Source: JAUSPI01 sp964650385
GTDB taxonomy: Bacteria; Desulfobacterota; Syntrophia; Syntrophales; JADFWA01
Assembly (NCBI GenBank): GCA_964650385.1
Contig: CAZYTP010000071.1
Coordinates: forward strand, 1-13,899
DNA length: 13,899 nt
Reading direction: 5' to 3'
Below are positions 7,359 to 13,899 of the stretch, one piece after another. Every line of letters starts with the position of its first letter. The stretch's first letter is position 1. Position numbers and translations under genes: made by a program. Under the pieces are notes generated by a model. It was not told where the DNA came from. It saw only the letters and a list, made by a program, of their open reading frames with translations, and did not search any database.

Positions 7359-8125
7359 TGGTTGATGTCCAGAACCAAAAAGATTCCAGAAATTTAGACA
7401 TAAAAAAGGTTGGTGTTAAGGGGATTAAATACCCCGTAATAGTCCTCGATCAGGCAAATGGCACACAACACGTCAATGCGACCGTCAACATGTATGTAAA
7501 CTTGCCCCGTCAATTCAAGGGGACCCATATGAGCCGTTTTATCGAGGTCTTAAACGAATACAGAGGGCAGATCAATATCAAGACATTTGAGATAATACTT
7601 GAGAAGGTCAGAGAAAAACTGGATGCACAGTCGGCACATATGGAGATTGAATTCCCCTACTTCATCGAAAAAGCCGCCCCCGTATCGGGGGCAAAAAGTC
7701 TCATGGAATACAAATGCCAGTTCTGCGGAGAAAATAACGGCAAAAAGAATGATTTTATGGTTGGTATCATAGTGCCGGTTACTACGGTATGCCCATGCTC
7801 AAAAGAGGTAAGTAATATGGGCGCCCATAATCAGAGAAGCATTGTAAATGTAAAACTTAGATTCAAAAAATTCTTCTGGATAGAAGACGTTATCAGGTTG
7901 ATAGAAGACTCCTCCAGTGGTCAGCTCTATTCCCTGCTGAAGAGAATAGATGAAAAGTATGTTACCGAAAAGGGATATGAAAACCCGATGTTCGTTGAAG
8001 ATGTTGTTAGAAGCATAGCGGAACGACTGAACATGGATGACAATTTCACCTGGTACAGCATAGAGGCGGAAAATTTCGAAAGTATACATAACCACAGCGC
8101 TTACGCATATCTGGAAAAAGAATAA
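7358..8125 (+). CDS. folE2: GTP cyclohydrolase FolE2 (type IB)
   Basis: FolE2 opens GTP to 7,8-dihydroneopterin triphosphate, the shared precursor of folate and of queuosine, and is the alternative to FolE found in many bacteria. The 255 residues fit the family. Visible signatures are K-G-T-H-M-S-R-F (54-61), the catalytic Cys region T-T-V-C-P-C-S-K (142-149), G-A-H-N-Q-R (155-160), and the C-terminal H-N-H-S-A-Y-A-Y segment. Its product is the substrate of the QueD encoded just upstream, and the two genes overlap by one base. The pair therefore most likely feeds 7-deazaguanine synthesis, although folate supply is also possible. A GTG or zinc-linked regulator site is not seen. The 126 bases after the stop (8126-8251) hold no recognisable gene or terminator. 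Confidence 0.95.
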   Translation: MVDVQNQKDSRNLDIKKVGVKGIKYPVIVLDQANGTQHVNATVNMYVNLPRQFKGTHMSRFIEVLNEYRGQINIKTFEIILEKVREKLDAQSAHMEIEFPYFIEKAAPVSGAKSLMEYKCQFCGENNGKKNDFMVGIIVPVTTVCPCSKEVSNMGAHNQRSIVNVKLRFKKFFWIEDVIRLIEDSSSGQLYSLLKRIDEKYVTEKGYENPMFVEDVVRSIAERLNMDDNFTWYSIEAENFESIHNHSAYAYLEKE

Positions 8126-8251
8126 ACTTAGATCTTACCTGCACCTCAAACTCCACTGAAGGCAAACCGGGAAGTGAAAAGTAAAGCGGGGTTGTCGCCC
8201 GAACGATAAATCGTTTAAACCGGATCATTATCTAAAAACGGGAAACGTCAC

Positions 8252-9187
8252 ATGAAACCGAAAATTGTCTTTATGGGAACGCCGGAATTCGCTATCCCGT
8301 CCCTCGAAATACTGGTAAAAAATGGTTGCCCCATTATCGGAGTTGTCACCCAGCCGGACAGGCCAAGGGGAAGAGGAAGAAAATGTGTTCCGCCCCCGGT
8401 CAAGATCACTGCCGGGAAGTATAATCTACCTGTCTTTCAACCCGACAAAGTCAGAGATAAAGAATTTCTCGACACTTTCAGAGAACTTGCTCCCGATATG
8501 GTGGTACTCGTCGCCTTCGGCCAGATACTTCCCGGGGAGATCATTGAATTCCCCGAGATGGGCTGCATCAACGTACATCCCTCACTGCTCCCTGAGTACA
8601 GGGGGGCCGCGCCGATCAACTGGACCCTCATACGGGGTGAGGAGAGGACAGGGATTACGACGATTTTAATGGATGAGGGAATGGATACGGGAGATATCCT
8701 GCTTCAGGAAGAGACACCGGTAGAATCCAATGAGACCTTTGGCAAGCTCCATGACAGATTATCAAAGATGGGCTCCGAGCTTCTTCTTAAAACGGTAAAA
8801 GGAATAATAGAAGGGACAATCACCGGGACACCTCAGGACTCAGCACATGCGACTTACGCCCCCCGGCTGCAGAAAGAAGACGGCATTATAAGCTGGCAGT
8901 CGAGTATAAAGGATATCCTGAATCTCATCAGGGGCCTTTGTCCCTCCCCATGTGCATATACACATATAAATGAGAAGAAACTGAAGATATTTTCCGCAAC
9001 AGGGGAAGAATGTCATGTGCCGGAGCCGGCAGGCAGAATAGTCGGTAAAACGGAAAAGGGGCTTCAGGTGACGGCACAGGACGGATATATATATTTAGAG
9101 GAGATACAGCTTGAAAATAAAAGAAGGATGTCCATCTTCGATTTTCTGAGAGGGCAAAAAATATCGCCGGAAGACACTCTCGAATAA
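8252..9187 (+). CDS. fmt: Methionyl-tRNA formyltransferase
   Basis: Fmt transfers a formyl group from 10-formyltetrahydrofolate to initiator Met-tRNA in the cytosol. The 311 residues match the usual length. The N-terminal formyltransferase fold starts with F-M-G-T-P-E-F-A (7-14) and has the tRNA-contacting loop T-Q-P-D-R-P-R-G-R-G (33-42). Catalytic Asn107 and His109 lie in I-N-V-H-P-S-L-L-P-E-Y-R-G-A-A-P (106-121), and Asp145 in M-D-E-G-M-D-T-G-D-I-L. The C-terminal OB-like domain covers about 205-311. The peptide deformylase gene def, a frequent upstream neighbour, is absent. Downstream the usual partner rsmB is displaced by the dynamin-like gene. Only a weak GGGA precedes the ATG. Confidence 0.97.
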   Translation: MKPKIVFMGTPEFAIPSLEILVKNGCPIIGVVTQPDRPRGRGRKCVPPPVKITAGKYNLPVFQPDKVRDKEFLDTFRELAPDMVVLVAFGQILPGEIIEFPEMGCINVHPSLLPEYRGAAPINWTLIRGEERTGITTILMDEGMDTGDILLQEETPVESNETFGKLHDRLSKMGSELLLKTVKGIIEGTITGTPQDSAHATYAPRLQKEDGIISWQSSIKDILNLIRGLCPSPCAYTHINEKKLKIFSATGEECHVPEPAGRIVGKTEKGLQVTAQDGYIYLEEIQLENKRRMSIFDFLRGQKISPEDTLE

Positions 9188-9237
9188 GTAGTGGCCAATG
9201 CCCTTATCGGCAAAAGGTGGCATGGACAAACCATGTG

Positions 9238-9262
9238 CCGGACCTTGATCCGGTATTGTTTA
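9238..9262 (+). terminator. Weak candidate terminator after fmt
   Basis: CCGGA (9238-9242) and TCCGG (9249-9253) form a 5-bp stem around a 6-base loop, followed by the T-rich TATTGTTTA. A second hairpin with a 2-base bulge lies just before it (9219-9239, GGCATGG against CCATG-tg-GCC), sharing two bases with the first. The short stem makes this a weak terminator at best. Confidence 0.3.
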
Positions 9263-9284
9263 TCCGTGCAAAGAACCTTATATA
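9256..9284 (+). promoter_or_regulatory. Low-confidence promoter before the dynamin-like gene
   Basis: TTGTTT (9256-9261) and TATATA (9279-9284) are separated by 17 bases. Matches to consensus are three and four of six. It would place a start about 60 bases before the GTG at 9351, independent of fmt. The sequence alone cannot separate this from chance in AT-rich DNA. Confidence 0.25.
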
Positions 9285-9350
9285 GCAAAGATGATATAAC
9301 TTTAGCGATTTTAGCTTTAGCCTGATCAAACCCCCCGAACAGGAGAAACC

Positions 9351-11582
9351 GTGATCAACTATGAATCGATAAAAGAATCCCTCACGCAGATCAACCGCGA
9401 CATTTCATCTCTTTTTGCGACAGCAAAATTGATTCCCGGCATATCCGGAAATCCCTTTAATGTCTGGGAAAGAGAGTGCGCTTTCATCGAGAAACAGATG
9501 ACTGAGGATATCGTATCCGTGGCCGTTGTGGGACCTACCAAGTCCGGCAAGAGCACATTCGTAAACGCATATTTAGGAGGAGATTATCTCAGACGCGGGG
9601 CCGGTGTGGTGACATCGATCGTTACCAGGATACGGACGGGGCCAAAACTGAAGGCGATCCTCGATTTTAAAACCTGGGACGAAGTGAATGATGAAATGAG
9701 ACAGGCCATGGTACTCTTCCCGTCCCTTAACCCTCACCCCACAGATATTCAGTTTGACATAAGACATGACTGGGATCGAACGGAACTGGAAAATGCACTG
9801 AACTCTCTGAATACTGATAAACTTATCTCAAACGATACGCGCGACGCCAACTGGATGCTCCTCTCCTCGTACCTGAAAGGATACAAACATGTAAATAAAA
9901 CAGTTTCCTCCGAAAATAGGATTGAGGAATACAAAAACAAAAAGTTTACCAGGCACAAGGAGTTTGTGGGTGATGATTCACTGGCCGTCTATCTCAGGGA
10001 TATGGAATTACAGATAGAGACGAGACACAACTTGGACGACAGCATCGAAATTGCCGACTGCCAGGGGAGCGACTCTCCCAACCCGCTCCATCTTGCCATG
10101 ATTCAGGATTATCTGCTCAAGACCAATCTCATCATCTACGTCCTGAGCAGCAGGGCAGGAATCCGTCAGGCAGATATCAAGTTTTTAACCATGATCAAAA
10201 AAATGGGGCTTCTGGAGAATATTTTCTTTGTCGTAAACTGTGATTTCAGCGAGCATGAAGGCCTCGATGATCTTCTGAAGCTCATTGAAAGGATTCGGGA
10301 AGAACTGTCGCTAATCAAGCCTGACCCCGAAATCTTCACATTTTCCGCCCTCTTCAACCTCTTCAAACATCTTGAAGCGGATCTTCCCCAAAAGGACAGG
10401 TCGAGACTTGAACAGTGGGAAGAGGAATCTGACCTTGTAGCTTTTTCGAATGAAAAGACCCAGGAGTTCGAAGATGCCTTCTATGAAAAACTGACCGGAG
10501 ACCGCCTGGCGCTCCTCTTGAAAAATCAGCTTGAACGCCTGACGATTATGGCTTCCGGAACAGACGACTGGATCAGTATCAATCACGATATCCTTACGAG
10601 AGATTCCGACAGTGCACGTGAGGTCTTTGAAAAAATCGGACATGAACAGGAATTGATGAATCAGGCAAAATTGATGGCTAAAAACACCATTGACGGTACC
10701 TCACAAAAAACAAAGCTCGAACTGGGAAAGGATATCGACAACTTCCTGGATGCTCACTACGGCAGTATAATCAAGGACATCCAGCAATTTATCAGAAACT
10801 ACAACGTTTCATATCAAGACCATGAGGAGAACATTGAGTCTACCGGTTTTTCATCTGCCGTATATACGATATTCCAGGAATTCAAGCATGCCCTCGACAT
10901 TTACATAGCCGAGAGCATCAATCCGCAGTTGATTCAGTTCATCCGGCAGGAAGAAGCAAAGATCAAAACGTTTCTTGACAACGTTGCCTCTACGTACGAT
11001 GCAATGGTTGACAATACCACCAGGAAATACGACGAAACTCTCCTTAATCTGGGGATCACCTCAAAACGCCAGAAACCGGTGGGAGCGTACTTTGTTGATC
11101 TTGAGGCGATAAAGAGAAAAACCGATTTTAACGTCCCGCCCCTCATTTCGCACACGGAGTATACGGCAAAGATCAGGACTGAAGCGATCATGCGCCTTGG
11201 TTTCTACAACTTTCTCAAATTTATAAAAAAGCTCCTTAGAAAACCGATACAGAACGAGAATGAAGGAGAAATCCTCGCCCTCGGTGACGGCGTAAAACGT
11301 ATCAAACAGGAAACAGAAAGGTCGATCGTCTTCTACTTGAAGGATTATAAGGAAAACCTGAAATTCCAATATATTTTCAAACTGGTTGAGACAGCCTCGA
11401 ATTACCTTCATGAAACGTTGAGTGACCGTTTTTGTGTCTCCACCGCCGACATATCTGATATGGCCGCACTCATCGGCGAAGAGCAGTCCGGCAAGAAAAA
11501 AACACTCGACATCCTTGAATCGATGGAAGAAACCTCCCGGAAAATCCTGGAGGAGATAGATCAGATAAGAGGAAAAATATAA
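9351..11582 (+). CDS. Dynamin-like large GTPase
   Basis: This 743-residue protein has an N-terminal dynamin-type GTPase domain. The P-loop is G-P-T-K-S-G-K-S-T (61-69). The switch-I threonine lies in V-V-T-S-I-V (86-91, Thr88), after a helix boundary typical of dynamins. The G3 motif is D-C-Q-G (236-239). The G4 position reads V-V-N-C-D-F (294-299) instead of N/T-K-x-D, so guanine specificity is less certain. The remaining 400 or so residues are charged, mostly helical and rich in coiled-coil-like heptads. A basic, aromatic stretch near 610-635 (F-Y-N-F-L-K-F-I-K-K-L-L-R-K) could touch membranes. No transmembrane helix or signal peptide is seen. The GTG start is well supported by AGGAG five bases upstream (9341-9345). 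It lies between fmt and rsmB, five bases before the latter, so it is probably co-transcribed. Bacterial dynamin-like proteins remodel or protect membranes; the role here is unknown. Confidence 0.8.
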   Translation: MINYESIKESLTQINRDISSLFATAKLIPGISGNPFNVWERECAFIEKQMTEDIVSVAVVGPTKSGKSTFVNAYLGGDYLRRGAGVVTSIVTRIRTGPKLKAILDFKTWDEVNDEMRQAMVLFPSLNPHPTDIQFDIRHDWDRTELENALNSLNTDKLISNDTRDANWMLLSSYLKGYKHVNKTVSSENRIEEYKNKKFTRHKEFVGDDSLAVYLRDMELQIETRHNLDDSIEIADCQGSDSPNPLHLAMIQDYLLKTNLIIYVLSSRAGIRQADIKFLTMIKKMGLLENIFFVVNCDFSEHEGLDDLLKLIERIREELSLIKPDPEIFTFSALFNLFKHLEADLPQKDRSRLEQWEEESDLVAFSNEKTQEFEDAFYEKLTGDRLALLLKNQLERLTIMASGTDDWISINHDILTRDSDSAREVFEKIGHEQELMNQAKLMAKNTIDGTSQKTKLELGKDIDNFLDAHYGSIIKDIQQFIRNYNVSYQDHEENIESTGFSSAVYTIFQEFKHALDIYIAESINPQLIQFIRQEEAKIKTFLDNVASTYDAMVDNTTRKYDETLLNLGITSKRQKPVGAYFVDLEAIKRKTDFNVPPLISHTEYTAKIRTEAIMRLGFYNFLKFIKKLLRKPIQNENEGEILALGDGVKRIKQETERSIVFYLKDYKENLKFQYIFKLVETASNYLHETLSDRFCVSTADISDMAALIGEEQSGKKKTLDILESMEETSRKILEEIDQIRGKI

Positions 11583-11587
11583 TTCAG

Positions 11588-12931
11588 GTGAAAAATAACC
11601 CCCGCGCCATAGCGGTCGATATCTTGAACCGCGTCGATGAAACCGACTCTTTTGCGGAACCAATTTTAGACTCCCACCTCGCACGGGATATCTTCAATAA
11701 TATACACGACAAAAGGCTTTTAACCGAGCTTGTCTATGGATCGCTTCGGATGAAAGGCCATTTAGACTGGATAATAGGGCACTTTTACAGCGGCAGGCTG
11801 AAATCGCTCGATACCGGCATAAAAAATATCCTGAGAACGGGTCTCTACCAGCTTATCTTTACCGACAGGATCCCGGAGTTCGCCGCCGTTGACGAGGCGG
11901 TAAAAATCACAAAGAAGAGATATCCCGGCAGATCGGGACTGGTCAACGCAATACTGAGAAACGCGATACGGAAAAAGGGGGAAATCAAATATCCCGACAT
12001 TGATAAAACCCCCTCATCGCATATTTCGGTTGTCTATTCGCATCCGCTCTGGCTCGTGGAGAGATGGATAGAAATATTCGGCATTGAAGAAACCCGTGAA
12101 ATATGCAAGGCCGGCAATGAAACCCCGCCTCTTGCCCTTCGGGTAAACAGACTTAAAACAGACCGGAATAAGATATTAAAAGCCCTTTCAGATGACGGTT
12201 TTACGGTTCGGCCAGCTCAATTCTCCCCGGACGGGATCATTCTCTCACATCCGCCTGTCCCTCTCCGAGAAACAAAATATTACACGATGGGACATATCCG
12301 GATACAGGACGAAGCATCCCAGTTAATCACTTGTCTCGTAAATCCAAAACCCGGTGAGGCGATCATCGATATCTGTGCCGGTGTCGGCGGGAAGACAACC
12401 CACATGGCTGAGATGATGCAAAATAAAGGAATGATTCTCGCGCTCGATATCGCTCATAAAAAGATTCAAGCATTAAAGGGAATGTCAGAAAGGCTTGGAG
12501 CAACCACCATCGATACGCTTGTGGTAGATGCGACACTGGAACCCAAAGAAAAGCTGCAGGGAAAATTCGACCGCGCCCTCGTGGACGCCCCCTGCTCAGG
12601 TCTCGGAACACTGAGGAGAAATCCCGAAATCAAATGGCGAATGCTTCCCGAAGACCTGGAAAGCTTCCCGCCCTTCCAGAAAAGCATATTGAAAAACGCC
12701 GGCCACTATCTGAAAAGGGGAGGAATACTTGTTTACAGTACCTGCACCATCATGCCCGAGGAGAACGAAGACGTTGTCGAGGCCTTTTTGTCTGACAATC
12801 CCGGTTTTGAGAAGATTCACCCCACCGCCTCAATCAGCAATGAATTGATCGACAATGAAGGATTCTTCAGGACATACCCCCACCGCCACGGAACGGACGG
12901 CTTCTTCGGGGCGGTACTGGTGAAAAAGTGA
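11588..12931 (+). CDS. rsmB: 16S rRNA m5C967 methyltransferase RsmB
   Basis: RsmB methylates C5 of a cytosine (C967 in E. coli) of 16S rRNA using S-adenosylmethionine. The 447 residues have the expected layout. An N-terminal NusB-like RNA-binding domain (about 1-130) contains V-N-A-I-L-R-N (119-125). The Rossmann methyltransferase domain has motif I D-I-C-A-G-V-G-G-K-T (261-270), motif IV D-A-P-C-S-G (333-338, Cys336) and motif VI Y-S-T-C-T (383-387, Cys386, the catalytic nucleophile by homology). The GTG start lies five bases after the dynamin-like stop. Its own Shine-Dalgarno is poor (AGAGG about 15 bases upstream), so it probably depends on translation of the gene before it. A degraded second copy of its codons for about residues 358-393 lies downstream of higA. 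Confidence 0.96.
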   Translation: MKNNPRAIAVDILNRVDETDSFAEPILDSHLARDIFNNIHDKRLLTELVYGSLRMKGHLDWIIGHFYSGRLKSLDTGIKNILRTGLYQLIFTDRIPEFAAVDEAVKITKKRYPGRSGLVNAILRNAIRKKGEIKYPDIDKTPSSHISVVYSHPLWLVERWIEIFGIEETREICKAGNETPPLALRVNRLKTDRNKILKALSDDGFTVRPAQFSPDGIILSHPPVPLRETKYYTMGHIRIQDEASQLITCLVNPKPGEAIIDICAGVGGKTTHMAEMMQNKGMILALDIAHKKIQALKGMSERLGATTIDTLVVDATLEPKEKLQGKFDRALVDAPCSGLGTLRRNPEIKWRMLPEDLESFPPFQKSILKNAGHYLKRGGILVYSTCTIMPEENEDVVEAFLSDNPGFEKIHPTASISNELIDNEGFFRTYPHRHGTDGFFGAVLVKK

Positions 12932-13009
12932 CGTCAAATACCTTTCAGCAAACACCTAAGGACTGTTATACGTAAACCATATAATCAGTAATTTCCTGAT
13001 AAATATAGG

Positions 13010-13036
13010 TTGACTTATAACGTTATTCGTTATAGC
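13010..13036 (+). promoter_or_regulatory. higBA promoter with embedded operator palindrome
   Basis: TTGACT (13010-13015, five of six to the -35 consensus) precedes TATAGC (13031-13036) by 15 bases, or TAGCTT by 17. Starting at 13016 is the perfect inverted repeat TATAACG-ttatt-CGTTATA (13016-13034), which fills the spacer and runs into the -10. This is the expected place for a HigA operator, so binding would block RNA polymerase. Transcription would start close to 13043, only a few bases before the higB GTG at 13048. Confidence 0.6.
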
Positions 13037-13047
13037 TTTAAATCATT

Positions 13048-13329
13048 GTGATAAAAAGCTTCAAGTGTAATGAAACGGAGAAGATATTTAATCGGCAGTT
13101 TTCCCGAAAACTACCTCACAGTATTCAGAAAATCGCGTTTCGGAAGCTCAGGATGCTGAATCGGAGTTCTTCAATCCAGGACCTGATGGTCCCTCCAGCT
13201 AACAAACTTGAAGCATTGTCTGGAAAGAGAAAGGGTCAACACAGCATTCGCATTAACGATCAATGGCGGATCTGTTTCAAATGGCAAAATGGGAATGCTT
13301 ACAGCGTTGAAATTGTTGATTATCATTGA
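13048..13329 (+). CDS. higB: HigB toxin (RelE/ParE-fold mRNA interferase)
   Basis: This 93-residue protein is a HigB-type toxin, a ribosome-dependent endonuclease that cuts translated mRNA when the antitoxin is lost. Family features are the start M-I-K-S-F-K, the block V-P-P-A-N-K-L-E-A-L-S-G (48-59), K-G-Q-H-S-I-R-I-N-D-Q-W-R-I-C-F-K-W (62-79) and the terminal V-E-I-V-D-Y-H. The toxin comes before the antitoxin, the usual higBA order. The start is GTG with no Shine-Dalgarno. It is kept because the product begins exactly where HigB homologues do, and the putative transcription start is only about 5 bases upstream. It is probably translated weakly compared with higA, which would favour excess antitoxin. 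Confidence 0.9.
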   Translation: MIKSFKCNETEKIFNRQFSRKLPHSIQKIAFRKLRMLNRSSSIQDLMVPPANKLEALSGKRKGQHSIRINDQWRICFKWQNGNAYSVEIVDYH

Positions 13330-13338
13330 GGTGAAAAA

Positions 13339-13641
13339 ATGAAGGAAAAGAAGATACCCCCAGTTCATCCTGGCGAGATTCTGTTTGAGGAATTTCTTAA
13401 ACCGATGGATATAAGCCAGAACCAGCTTGGCAGAGACCTTGGAGTCTCTCCGCGTCGGATCAATGAAATAGTCCATTGTAAAAGGAGCATAACCGCAGAC
13501 ACGGCTCTTCGGCTTGCCGCCTTTTTTGGCAATTCCCCTTCCTTTTGGCTTGGGCTTCAGATGGATTACGATCTTGATGTTGCAGAAGATACTCTCTCAT
13601 CGAGAATCAAAAAGGAAGTCCGCCATATAGCTGTTGCCTAG
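13339..13641 (+). CDS. higA: HigA antitoxin (XRE-family HTH)
   Basis: The 100-residue antitoxin binds and neutralises HigB and represses its own promoter. It opens with the family block P-P-V-H-P-G-E-I-L-F-E-E-F-L (7-20), followed by a helix-turn-helix at about 26-47 (S-Q-N-Q-L-G-R-D-L-G-V-S-P-R-R-I-N-E-I) and the downstream block T-A-D-T-A-L-R-L-A-A-F-F-G-N-S (52-66). It starts nine bases after the higB stop. A strong GAGGTG lies five bases before the ATG, in contrast to the toxin gene. The inverted repeat at 13016-13034 is its likely operator. Downstream the DNA changes at once to an rsmB remnant. Confidence 0.92.
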   Translation: MKEKKIPPVHPGEILFEEFLKPMDISQNQLGRDLGVSPRRINEIVHCKRSITADTALRLAAFFGNSPSFWLGLQMDYDLDVAEDTLSSRIKKEVRHIAVA

Positions 13642-13645
13642 CTTA

Positions 13646-13755
13646 GAAAGCTTCCCTCCCGTCCGGTAAAAGATACTTGAAAACGCCGGTCACTATCTGA
13701 AAAGGGGCGGGACTCTGATTTACAGCACCTGCACTATATAATGCCCGAGGAGAAC
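13646..13755 (+). pseudogene. Fragment of a second rsmB-like gene (3' part)
   Basis: This stretch matches rsmB positions 12659-12766. The first 93 bases align without gaps at about 80% identity by my count (19 differences), followed by a 2-base insertion before A-T-G-C-C-C-G. In the rsmB frame it reads E-S-F-P-P, a stop, then N-A-G-H-Y-L-K-R-G-G and Y-S-T-C-T-I, then another stop, so it covers the catalytic-Cys motif but is dead. There is no initiation region. Many differences are third-codon changes, which suggests a diverged homologue or an old copy rather than a fresh duplication. Similarity ends at a GGAGAAC that is repeated 13 bases further on, at 13762-13768. Confidence 0.85.
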
Positions 13756-13772
13756 AAAAAAGGAGAACAACG

Positions 13773-13899
13773 ATGGAAGAAAAGATCCCAACCCGTGAGG
13801 AGGCATTGAAACTTCTGCATGAACACAACGAAAGCGACAGCTTGCGTAAACATGCCTATACCGTAGAGGGAGTCATGCGCTATATTGGAAGGAAGCATG
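13773..13899 (+). CDS. HD-domain phosphohydrolase (partial, runs off the end)
   Basis: Forty-two codons are visible before the window ends. The ATG follows AAGGAG with a 7-base spacer, so the start is well supported. The N-terminus reads P-T-R-E-E-A-L-K-L-L then S-L-R-K-H-A-Y-T-V-E-G-V-M-R-Y, the opening of a common small bacterial HD/HDIG-domain family. His27 should be the first metal ligand; the His-Asp pair lies beyond the window. Members are metal-dependent phosphohydrolases, mostly with unknown substrates. It comes directly after the rsmB remnant and may have arrived with it. Confidence 0.75.
   Translation, partial: MEEKIPTREEALKLLHEHNESDSLRKHAYTVEGVMRYIGRKH

Noticed and set aside
8198..8216. 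AACGAT/ATCGTT palindrome in the folE2-fmt spacer
   Set aside because: Six-base arms with a two-base centre and no promoter or T-run nearby; not enough to call an operator or terminator.
8322..8669. 115-codon plus-strand frame inside fmt
   Set aside because: The fmt frame carries clear catalytic motifs over the same bases; the alternative product is low-complexity Ser/Arg-rich sequence.
11061..11684. 207-codon open frame on the minus strand
   Set aside because: It lies antisense to the 3' end of the dynamin-like gene and the start of rsmB, with no recognisable motif and no ribosome binding site; it is a shadow frame.
12984..13000. ATCAG/CTGAT inverted repeat upstream of higB
   Set aside because: Five-base arms are expected by chance and lie outside the putative promoter; the 13016-13034 palindrome is much stronger.
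13643..13828. 61-codon minus-strand frame at the right end
   Set aside because: It is antisense to the rsmB remnant and the start of the HD-domain gene and has no family features.
1..13899. CRISPR array, tRNA, rRNA, IS element or prophage gene
   Set aside because: No regularly spaced repeats, cloverleaf-like segments, transposase or integrase motifs were seen on either strand.

Overview
The window looks like a piece of chromosome from a Gram-negative, probably anaerobic bacterium, most likely Desulfobacterota or another deltaproteobacterial-type lineage. The reasons are an outer-membrane MltA lipoprotein, a short stand-alone ArgA-type acetyltransferase with a Cys-rich tail, the FolE2 type of GTP cyclohydrolase, and a SPASM radical SAM gene paired with a UbiA prenyltransferase. 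This placement is inferred from gene content; no marker gene gives a species. Most of the window is housekeeping DNA, and the right end and the remnant at 1127-2343 are the less ordinary parts. I found no tRNA, rRNA, CRISPR array or insertion sequence, and no gene-free stretch longer than about 210 bases.

Left part (1-2433, + strand): a UbiA-family membrane prenyltransferase is followed 15 bases later by a radical SAM/SPASM gene. As written, this gene is broken by three single-base frameshifts and two in-frame TGA codons, yet the protein can be rebuilt to its full C-terminus. It meets the leftward operon tail to tail, with a GC-rich hairpin in between.

Leftward operon (6775 down to 2434, - strand): NAD kinase, RecN, an ArgA-like GNAT acetyltransferase and the MltA lytic transglycosylase. 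nadK and recN are one base apart. A plausible sigma-70-type promoter lies in the divergent 208-base spacer (6776-6983) upstream of nadK.

Rightward block (6984-12931, + strand): queD and folE2 overlap by one base and supply the first two steps of 7-deazaguanine (queuosine) synthesis. They are followed by fmt, a 743-residue dynamin-like large GTPase with a good Shine-Dalgarno and a GTG start, and rsmB five bases after the GTPase stop. The GTPase sits inside the widespread fmt-rsmB pairing and is the best candidate here for an uncharacterised function.

Right end (12932-13899): a HigB/HigA toxin-antitoxin pair with a perfect inverted repeat between its putative -35 and -10 boxes. It is followed by a diverged, dead copy of about 110 bases of the 3' part of rsmB and then the start of an HD-domain phosphohydrolase. 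The rsmB piece means the toxin-antitoxin genes are bracketed by direct rsmB repeats, a scar of recombination or of acquisition of foreign DNA.
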